Below, one piece after another: positions 58,100-64,000 of a stretch of DNA of 64,000 nucleotides. A program made the translations under genes and the position numbers. Under the pieces are notes generated by a model, which saw nothing but the letters and a program-made list of their open reading frames with translations, was not told the DNA's origin and made no database searches. How positions within the stretch are numbered: position 1 is the stretch's first letter; each line of letters begins with the position of its first letter. This DNA comes from Aeromonas piscicola (GTDB taxonomy: Bacteria; Pseudomonadota; Gammaproteobacteria; Enterobacterales; Aeromonadaceae), in the NCBI RefSeq assembly GCF_000820005.1, contig NZ_CDBL01000086.1:24005-88004 (forward strand), in the 5' to 3' direction.

Positions 58100-59182
58100 T
58101 TACAGCCCCAGCTGGTGGGCGGTGACGATGGCCGCCAGCACATCCTCGGTAGTGACCTTGAACGGCATGTTGTGGATGGTCTCCCCTTCGGCGGTGGAGG
58201 CTTTGGCCACCTCCATCAGGCGCGCCATGTCCAGCTCCTTGACCCCCATCATATGCAGGTTGGTCGGCAGGCCGATCGAGCGGCAGAAGGCCAGCACTGT
58301 CTCGATCTCCGCCATCGGCGCGTTCTCCAGCACCAGCTGCACTAGCGTACCGAACGCCACTTTCTCGCCGTGATAGAGGTGGTGACACTCGGCCAGCTGG
58401 GTCAGGCCGTTGTGGATGGCGTGGGCGGCGGCCAGACCGCTGCTCTCGAAGCCGATACCGCTCAGGTAGGTGTTGGCCTCGATGATGTTCTCCACCGCCT
58501 TGGTGCAGAGCCCCTGCTCCACCGCCAGCTTGGCCTTGTAACCGTCGGCCAGCAGGGTCTTGTAACAGAGCTCGGCGATGGCCTGGGCCGCCAGCGTAGA
58601 GGCCCCACCGGCCATGGTCTTGCAGCCGGAAACCTTGTTGGCACGCGCCTCGAAATAGGTGGAGAGCGCATCCCCCATGCCGGAGACCAACAGCCGCACC
58701 GGGGCGCGGGAGACAACGCCGGTATCCATGATGACCATGTTGGGGTTGGTCGGGATCATCAGGTATTCGCTGAACTGTCCTTCCGGGGTATAGATGACCG
58801 CCAGCGCACTGGTTGGCGCATCGGTGGAGGCGATGGTCGGCACTATGACCACAGGCACCTTCTGGTAGAAGGCGACCGACTTGGCGGTATCGAGCGTCTT
58901 GCCGCCACCTATGCCGATGATGACGTCAAACGGCGTCTGGTTGCAGCGGGCCAGCAGGCGGTCGATCTCGGGGCGTGAACACTCGCCGTTGAAGCAGTCG
59001 AACTCGGGCTTGATGCCCACGCCGTGGAAGCTGGTGGCAACCGTGTCACCAACCAGCTTGGTGACGAAGGCATCGGCCAGGATGAGCGGTTTGGCGCCGA
59101 GCGCCTTGACGTAGTTGCCGATATTGGTGAGGGCCCCGTTGCCTTGCACATATTTGCTGGGGCTGATGATGATGCGGTCCAT
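58100..59182 (-). CDS. gldA: Glycerol dehydrogenase, zinc-dependent, NAD-linked
   Basis: 360 residues, iron-type alcohol dehydrogenase fold. NAD loop GIGGGKTLDTAKS. Zinc ligands visible as Asp in SGMGDALSTYFEA, His in AAHAIHNGL and His in HHLYHGEKVAFG. It oxidises glycerol to dihydroxyacetone, the substrate of the DhaKLM kinase coded just upstream; this matches the gldA/dhaD role in fermentative glycerol use. A 138-base gap with a palindromic site separates it from dhaM, so it may have its own promoter. AGAGGG precedes the ATG. Confidence 0.96.
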   Translation of the reverse strand: MDRIIISPSKYVQGNGALTNIGNYVKALGAKPLILADAFVTKLVGDTVATSFHGVGIKPEFDCFNGECSRPEIDRLLARCNQTPFDVIIGIGGGKTLDTAKSVAFYQKVPVVIVPTIASTDAPTSALAVIYTPEGQFSEYLMIPTNPNMVIMDTGVVSRAPVRLLVSGMGDALSTYFEARANKVSGCKTMAGGASTLAAQAIAELCYKTLLADGYKAKLAVEQGLCTKAVENIIEANTYLSGIGFESSGLAAAHAIHNGLTQLAECHHLYHGEKVAFGTLVQLVLENAPMAEIETVLAFCRSIGLPTNLHMMGVKELDMARLMEVAKASTAEGETIHNMPFKVTTEDVLAAIVTAHQLGL

Positions 59183-59200
59183 ATTCTATCCCTCTCTCTA

Positions 59201-59221
59201 GTTCATAAGACGTCTTTTGAA
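59201..59221. promoter_or_regulatory. Palindromic candidate operator upstream of gldA
   Basis: The perfect 10-bp palindrome AAGACGTCTT (59207-59216) is flanked by GTTCAT and TTGAAAC, so the outer half-sites resemble the GTT...GAAAC pattern of the sites before dhaK. It lies 25 bases before the gldA start. Candidate DhaR or other regulator site. Confidence 0.4.
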
Positions 59222-59320
59222 ACTAACAGGGGCGAAGGGGCGGCTATACCGGGAAGTCCTTCGTCTTGAGTGGCGCTGCGGCCCTTCGAGCGAGTGCAGC
59301 GCCTTGAAACGGGTTGGCGA

Positions 59321-60037
59321 TCAGTCGCCGAAACGCTCAATGGCCAGCTGCTGGAAGCAGGTCAGGGCGGCCTCGGCATCTTCTCCCTGTGCCAGCAGGG
59401 TGAGCCTGTCTCCCTGACGCACGTTAAGCATGGTGAGCCGGGTCAAGCTGCGGGGGTTGGCCTCTTTGTCCCCCTTTTGCAGCTTGAGTTCAGCGGCAAA
59501 GGGCTTGAGAGCGGCTACCAGTCGGGCGGCGGGACGCACATGCAGGCCGTGGGGGTTATCCACCACCACCTCGCAGCGCAGCCAGCCCTCGTCGGCTGTC
59601 GGTGCCGTTTCAGTGGCAACCTGCGCAGTGCTGCCAGGCAGCATGGTCTGCTTGGGGCCCAGGGCGCCGAGCGCCTCTGCGGCTACTTCGTCGAGGCTCA
59701 TACCTGAACCTGCCGCCACCACGGCGGCCAGGGTGCCCTCGACCAGCGGGGCGGGGCAGAGCCGCACCCGGGCACTTAACTCAGGGGGCAGCAGTTCGAG
59801 GGCGGTCTCGGCGCTCAGGAGGGCGCTGCCCAAGTCCATCAGCACCAACACGCCGCTACCGTCATCCGCTTCTTCAATCGCACTCATCACGGCGATGGCA
59901 TCTGTGCCTATGGGGTGGTCGGGGTCATCGACCCCGGCCGCCAGCAGCAGTTTGGCCGGGCTGCCGAGCTGGTCGGCCAGCGTTTTCAGTCCGGCCGCCA
60001 GCATGGCGCTGTGAGAGACAACTACGATTCCGATCAT
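59321..60037 (-). CDS. dhaM: DhaM, phosphotransfer subunit of dihydroxyacetone kinase (IIA-HPr form)
   Basis: 238 residues from the ATG at 60037 (MIGIVVVSHSAML). The EIIA-Dha domain spans about 1-130 with its active His9 in VVSHSAM; the HPr domain about 150-235 has its His in NPHGLHVRPAARLV. The EI-like third domain of E. coli DhaM (472 residues) is absent, so this form must be phosphorylated by the general PTS enzyme I. It passes phosphate to ADP bound on DhaL. It starts one base after the dhaL stop. Confidence 0.94.
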   Translation of the reverse strand: MIGIVVVSHSAMLAAGLKTLADQLGSPAKLLLAAGVDDPDHPIGTDAIAVMSAIEEADDGSGVLVLMDLGSALLSAETALELLPPELSARVRLCPAPLVEGTLAAVVAAGSGMSLDEVAAEALGALGPKQTMLPGSTAQVATETAPTADEGWLRCEVVVDNPHGLHVRPAARLVAALKPFAAELKLQKGDKEANPRSLTRLTMLNVRQGDRLTLLAQGEDAEAALTCFQQLAIERFGD

Positions 60038-60038
60038 G

Positions 60039-60668
60039 TCACAACCTCGCTCTGTCACGCAGGGCGGTCAGCAGCAGCAGGGTCGAGGTGGCCCCGGCAT
60101 CCTGATGGCCTATGCTGCGCTCGCCCAGATAGCTGGCGCGCCCCTTGCGGGCCTGCATCTGGATGGTGGCCTCGGTGCCGGCCGCCGCGGCCGCCACCGC
60201 CTTGTCCAGCGCCTCAGCCAGCGGCAACTCCTGCTGCTGCGCCTGTTGCAAGGCGGCCAGCGCGGGCCACCAGGCGTCGCACATTGTCTTGTCGCCCGGC
60301 TCGGCGCGGCCGCGAGAGACGATCCCCTCGACCCCATCGGCCAGCATCTTGCCAAGCTGGCTGAGGCTAAGGCTCTGGCAGGCATCGGTACTGGCCGCCG
60401 CCCGAATGAAGAAGGTGCCGTAGAGCGGGCCGCTGGCGCCGCCTACCGAGGAGAGCAGGGTCATACCGGTGGTCTTGAGCACCTGGCCAATGTCCTTGTC
60501 CGCCACTGCAGGCAGCTTCTCCGCCACCTTGGTAAAGCCGCGCTGCATGTTGAGGCCGTGGTCGCCATCGCCGATGTCGGTATCCAGTGCCGTGAGGTAG
60601 TCACGCTGCTCGGTGAAGATGTGCTCGCAATCCAGCAGCCAGTTGACGATTTGATGTTTGCTTAGCAT
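60039..60668 (-). CDS. dhaL: DhaL, ADP-binding subunit of dihydroxyacetone kinase
   Basis: 209 residues. The Mg-ADP site is seen as LDTDIGDGDHGLNM (three Asp) and the conserved GGASGPLYGTFF loop and DTGA-like DAGATSTLLL near the end. DhaL keeps ADP as a cofactor that DhaM re-phosphorylates, and transfers phosphate to dihydroxyacetone held by DhaK. It lies 15 bases after dhaK. Confidence 0.95.
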   Translation of the reverse strand: MLSKHQIVNWLLDCEHIFTEQRDYLTALDTDIGDGDHGLNMQRGFTKVAEKLPAVADKDIGQVLKTTGMTLLSSVGGASGPLYGTFFIRAAASTDACQSLSLSQLGKMLADGVEGIVSRGRAEPGDKTMCDAWWPALAALQQAQQQELPLAEALDKAVAAAAAGTEATIQMQARKGRASYLGERSIGHQDAGATSTLLLLTALRDRARL

Positions 60669-60683
60669 GAGAATGAGGGCTCC

Positions 60684-61754
60684 TTAGCAACCGCGACGCA
60701 GGGCGGGGGTGTGAACGGGGGCATCCCACAGGGTCATCAACTCATCATCCACCTTGAGCAAGGTGATGGAGATGCCGGTCATATCGAGGGCGGTGCAGTA
60801 GGGGCCTATCAGGTTGCGTACCAGATGGATGCCTGCCTCTTCGCACAGGGCCGTGAGGCGACCATAGACGCCATACAGTTCTGAAATCGGGGTACCGCCC
60901 AGGCTGTTGACCAGCGCGATGACCCGATCGCCCCGGTTGAGCGGCTCGATGAAGGTGTGCTCTTCCTGCCAGCTGCCAGAGGCTCTGTCCCAATGGCGCA
61001 GGGTGCGGCCATAGGGAGTGTTGTCCGCCAGCTCGCTGAACATGTCGCCCACCAGGGTATCGAGATCGGTGAAGGGGCGGCGCGCTATGCCCGGCTCGCC
61101 GTGGATGCCCACGCCGAACTCCATCTCGTTGTCGGCCAGGGTGAAGGAGGGCTTGCCGGCGGCAGGCACGGTGCAGGCGTGCATGGCGACGCCTATGGTG
61201 CGGCTCTGGTTGTTGATGCGACGGGCCAGTGCCTCGCAATGGGCCAGGTCATAGCCCGCTTCGGCTGCGGCACCCACCAGTTTTTCGCACAGCACTGTGG
61301 TGGCGACGCCACGACGACCGGCGGTATAGAGGCTGTCTTTCACCGCCACGTCGTCATCGATCAGCGAGAAGCCGACCTTGACGCCATCGCCGTGCAGCAG
61401 CTCGACCGCAGTCTCGAAGTTGAGCACGTCGCCGGTGTAGTTCTTCACCAAAAACAGCACGCCCGCGCCGCCATCAACGGCCTGACCGCACTCGTACATC
61501 TGATCCGGAGTCGGCGAGGTAAAAATCTCGCCGGGGCAGGCGCCATCCAGCATCCCCTTGCCCACCAGACCGCCGTGCATCGGCTCGTGGCCGCTGCCAC
61601 CGCCGGAGACCAGCGCGACCTTGCCCATCACGGGAGAGTCGGCGCGGGTGATGTAGTGGGGTTCGATACGTACCTTGAGCTCGGGGTGGGCGGCGGCCAT
61701 CCCCATCAGTTGTTCACGGACCACGGCATCGACGGCATTGATCAGTTTCTTCAT
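60684..61754 (-). CDS. dhaK: DhaK, dihydroxyacetone-binding subunit
   Basis: 356 residues, the family length. His218, which binds dihydroxyacetone covalently, is in GVGIHGEPGI; His56 in GGGSGHEPMHGG and Asp109 in NYTGDVLNF complete the active site, at the same numbers as in E. coli. First gene of dhaK-dhaL-dhaM. Two related candidate operators lie 95-142 bases upstream. Confidence 0.96.
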   Translation of the reverse strand: MKKLINAVDAVVREQLMGMAAAHPELKVRIEPHYITRADSPVMGKVALVSGGGSGHEPMHGGLVGKGMLDGACPGEIFTSPTPDQMYECGQAVDGGAGVLFLVKNYTGDVLNFETAVELLHGDGVKVGFSLIDDDVAVKDSLYTAGRRGVATTVLCEKLVGAAAEAGYDLAHCEALARRINNQSRTIGVAMHACTVPAAGKPSFTLADNEMEFGVGIHGEPGIARRPFTDLDTLVGDMFSELADNTPYGRTLRHWDRASGSWQEEHTFIEPLNRGDRVIALVNSLGGTPISELYGVYGRLTALCEEAGIHLVRNLIGPYCTALDMTGISITLLKVDDELMTLWDAPVHTPALRRGC

Positions 61755-61848
61755 GGCTCACTCCTTGGCTTGCCACCGCACGGGTGGGCAAATGGTTGAT
61801 GGAGCCAGTCTAACGGGATAAATCGGGAGAAAAATGACGACCGGTTCG

Positions 61849-61896
61849 GTTCGGATTTGAAACAGGAGAAAGGTCATTGGTGTTTCAATCTGAAAC
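61849..61896. promoter_or_regulatory. Two related operator-like sites upstream of dhaK
   Basis: GTTTCAATCTGAAAC (61882-61896) is a perfect palindrome with a 3-base centre. GTTCGGATTTGAAAC (61849-61863) matches it at 11 of 15 positions. The two are 33 bases apart, about three helical turns, so a protein could bind both on one face. DhaR is the obvious candidate. Confidence 0.5.
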
Positions 61897-61943
61897 GGCG
61901 AGAGGCAAACGGGCGGGAAACTGTTAGCGGCCTCACAGCCATG

Positions 61944-61966
61944 AAAAAGGGCCCCGCAGGGCCCTT
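61944..61966 (-). terminator. Terminator of ghxP
   Basis: On the minus strand AAGGGCCC / GGGGCCCTTTTT hairpin with a short loop and a T-run, 27 bases after the stop of the permease gene. Confidence 0.88.
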
Positions 61967-61992
61967 CGCTACAACCGGAATAAGTGGACGGG

Positions 61993-63351
61993 TTAGATGG
62001 CCCAGCCACCGGCATAGAAGATCACCAGTGCCGCGGCAATGATGACGGTACCGACGTTGAGTTTCTTCCACTCGGCGGCAAACAGACGACCGACGACCAG
62101 CGCCACGAAGCCCAGCATGATGCCGGTCACTATGTTGCAGGTGAGCACGATGAAGACGGCGCACAGCATGCCGGCGAGGGCATCGACCGAGTCGTTGAAG
62201 TCCAGCTTGGTCACGTTGCCCAGCATCAGCAGACCGACGTACATCAGGGCCGGTGCGGTGGCGTAGGCTGGCACCAGATAGCTCAGCGGGGAGAGGAAGA
62301 TCATCAGCAGGAACAGCACGCCGACCAGCGCAGCGGTCAGACCTGTCTTGCCACCGGCAGCAGTACCGGCGGCAGACTCGATGTAGACGGCAGCCGGAGC
62401 ACCACCCACCACGCCAGCCACCATGCTGCTGACAGAGTCGGCAGTCAGGGCCTTGCCGCCGCTGATGATGTGGCCGCGCTCGTTGATAAGGCCCGCCTGA
62501 CCGGCCACGGCACGGATGGTGCCGGTCGCGTCAAATACGGCGGTCATCACCAGCGCCAGTACGGTCGGAATGACCACAGGATTGAGGGCGCCCAGCAGAT
62601 CCATGCTGCCAACCAGAGAGCCTTTCTCGCCGGTCAGGCTCGGCATGGCGAAGAAACCCTGCCAGGTCACCTTGGGATCGAAAATCAGTCCCAGGATGGA
62701 GATGGCGACGATCACCATCAGGATGCCGCCTGGCACCTTGCGACGCTCCAGACCGAAGATGGCGGCCAGACCCAGTACCGTCATGATGACGGGGAAGGAG
62801 GTCACCTCACCCAGCTGAACCGGCAGACCGGCCCCTTCGTTCTTGATCACCATGCCGACGCCGTTGGTGGCGATCAGCAGCAAGAACAGACCGATACCTA
62901 TGCCGGTGCCGTGGGCGATGCCGGAGGGGAGGTTGTCCAGGATCCACTGGCGCACGCCTGTGATACTGATGAGGGTAAACAGTACCCCCATCAGGAAGAT
63001 GGCGCCGAGGGCAACCGGGATGCTCAGTCCCTGACCCAGCACCAGGCTGAAGGCGGTGAAGGCGGTGAGGGAGATGGCGCAACCAATGGCCATGGGCAGC
63101 TTGGCCCAGAGTCCCATCAGCAGGGAGCCAAAGGCAGCGATCAAGCAGGTCGCCACGAAGACGGGGCCCTGCTCGAAGCCGGCCGCGCCCAGCATGTTCG
63201 GCACCACTATGATGCTGTAGACCATGGCCAGGAAGGTGGTCAGCCCGGCCAACAGCTCCTGGCGCACACTGCTACCGCGCGCGGAAATGGAAAAATAAGA
63301 GTCCAAAAAGCCGCCGTTCCCTGATTGGGTGGCCATATCTTGCTTTGCCAT
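61993..63351 (-). CDS. ghxP: Guanine/hypoxanthine permease, NCS2 AzgA subfamily (GhxP-like)
   Basis: 452 residues, about 12-14 membrane helices. AVFDATGTIRAVAGQAGL, AAVYIESAAGTAAGGKTGLT and the end TAALVIFYAGGWAI-like IIAAALVIFYAGGWAI are very close to E. coli GhxP/GhxQ rather than to the adenine permeases (which read FDSSGTLIGV). Proton-coupled uptake of guanine and hypoxanthine for salvage. A PurR-like box lies 21 bases before the start, fitting control by purine supply. Single-gene unit with a terminator. Confidence 0.94.
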   Translation of the reverse strand: MAKQDMATQSGNGGFLDSYFSISARGSSVRQELLAGLTTFLAMVYSIIVVPNMLGAAGFEQGPVFVATCLIAAFGSLLMGLWAKLPMAIGCAISLTAFTAFSLVLGQGLSIPVALGAIFLMGVLFTLISITGVRQWILDNLPSGIAHGTGIGIGLFLLLIATNGVGMVIKNEGAGLPVQLGEVTSFPVIMTVLGLAAIFGLERRKVPGGILMVIVAISILGLIFDPKVTWQGFFAMPSLTGEKGSLVGSMDLLGALNPVVIPTVLALVMTAVFDATGTIRAVAGQAGLINERGHIISGGKALTADSVSSMVAGVVGGAPAAVYIESAAGTAAGGKTGLTAALVGVLFLLMIFLSPLSYLVPAYATAPALMYVGLLMLGNVTKLDFNDSVDALAGMLCAVFIVLTCNIVTGIMLGFVALVVGRLFAAEWKKLNVGTVIIAAALVIFYAGGWAI

Positions 63352-63371
63352 AACTTATCCTGAAAGTGTGA

Positions 63372-63387
63372 AGGAAATCGTTTGCTT
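63372..63387 (-). promoter_or_regulatory. PurR-box-like site before ghxP
   Basis: On the minus strand AAGCAAACGATTTCCT matches the PurR consensus ACGCAAACGTTTTCGT at 13 of 16 positions, including the central CAAACG. It lies between the promoter region and the start codon of a purine permease, a usual PurR location. Confidence 0.6.
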
Positions 63388-63578
63388 TTGTGGCGCGCAA
63401 AATAGCAAGAATTTGTCGAAATTGCAGCGAATTCCCTGACTTTTTCATCAAAATGGCAGGAATCGTTCTCGTTCGGACACGAATTTGCATGCCAGCTTGC
63501 TGCTGATCTCACCCTCATCCACTAGGCACGCCTCTATACTGCAGAGAAACATTCGCACTGCCAGACGGGAGATGACCC

Positions 63579-63911
63579 ATGCACACGCGCAATCTGCTGA
63601 ACGATATTCCCTCGCCACTGCCTACCGAACTCTTTCAGGATCTGGTCAGCACCAACCACCTGCGGATCGAGCGCATTCTCTCCCACGGCCATCAGACGGC
63701 ACAGGGAGAGTGGTACGATCAGGATGAACATGAGTGGGTCCTGGTCGTGCAGGGAGAGGCCAGCCTGTTGTTCATCGATCCGCAGACTCAGGAGCAACAA
63801 TCGGTACAACTGGGCCCGGGCGATCACATCAATATTCCCGCCCGCCAGAAACACAGGGTGGAGTGGACTCACCCCGACATGACCACAGTCTGGCTCTGCG
63901 TATTCTACTGA
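63579..63911 (+). CDS. Small cupin-domain protein
   Basis: 110 residues. A single cupin barrel: EHEWVLVVQGEASLLFID is motif 1 (with Glu-His in EHEW), and LGPGDHINIPARQKHRVEWT is motif 2 with the second His. No signal peptide. Cupins of this size bind metals and act in very different reactions, so no substrate can be named. Divergent from ghxP with about 227 bases between the starts. The last 89 bases of the window (63912-64000) show no further feature. Confidence 0.82.
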   Translation: MHTRNLLNDIPSPLPTELFQDLVSTNHLRIERILSHGHQTAQGEWYDQDEHEWVLVVQGEASLLFIDPQTQEQQSVQLGPGDHINIPARQKHRVEWTHPDMTTVWLCVFY

Positions 63912-64000
63912 GGTGGATAAGAAGGGGATGGGGCCTTTGAATGAAGTTGAATTGATACAGCGAAGGGAAAATGGGAGCGGCGGTGCAGATGAACCTGAGG

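Overview
The window is high-GC DNA (by eye about 60% in the core genes) from a gammaproteobacterium, most likely Aeromonas. Several proteins look close to enterobacterial or Vibrio ones: recC-recB-recD, the dhaKLM-gldA-dhaR glycerol cluster, a GhxP-type purine permease, an IrgA-type siderophore receptor, YdiK, and a YhaJ/YqjF/pirin group. Genus is inferred from gene content and codon use. No rRNA, tRNA, CRISPR array or phage module was seen.

Layout. 1-1.3 kb: right end of an IS21-family element (partial istB, terminal repeats) beside a truncated nucleotidyltransferase-like gene. 1.7-18.2 kb: mostly single-gene units for sensing and envelope functions: a periplasmic binding protein, CDF metal exporter, cold-shock protein, Fur-boxed IrgA-type receptor, two diguanylate cyclases, an OmpR/EnvZ-like two-component pair beside two small exported-protein units with duplicated promoters, an MCP, an AraC regulator and a VOC protein. 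18.2-20.1 kb: an AT-rich insert of two orphan membrane proteins among short hairpin repeats. 20.2-29.3 kb: recCBD. 29.5-32.2 kb: secreted small protein, pirin and YqjF (DoxX), divergent from YhaJ. 32.6-39.8 kb: an XRE regulator, then a GntR/UTRA regulator divergent from an ABC importer, phosphodiesterase and HAD phosphatase cluster, with PhoB-box-like direct repeats in the shared promoter. 39.9-52.3 kb: cyclase, DUF2214, EamA transporter, AraC-GyrI, GNAT, catalase, small proteins, a lipoprotein with seven 69-bp repeats, a binding protein, an exported Nudix-PAP2 fusion and YdiK. 52.3-53.8 kb: an AT-richer orphan gene flanked by two attC-like imperfect palindromes, resembling an integron cassette with no integrase in view. 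53.8-63.9 kb: Tat-exported agmatine deiminase and LysR, dhaR, gldA, dhaMLK, ghxP with a PurR-like box, and a cupin.

How it fits together. Dihydroxyacetone made by GldA is phosphorylated by DhaK/DhaL with phosphate from DhaM, under DhaR. The GntR-ABC-phosphodiesterase-HAD cluster reads as a phosphate-starvation pathway that imports an organophosphate or phosphonate and removes its phosphate in the cytoplasm. RecBCD handles double-strand ends. Three GGDEF proteins with three different sensor domains, an MCP and two orphan solute-binding proteins make the window rich in environmental sensing. The least conventional parts are the cassette-like insert, the Pho-boxed cluster and the duplicated 61-bp promoter module.
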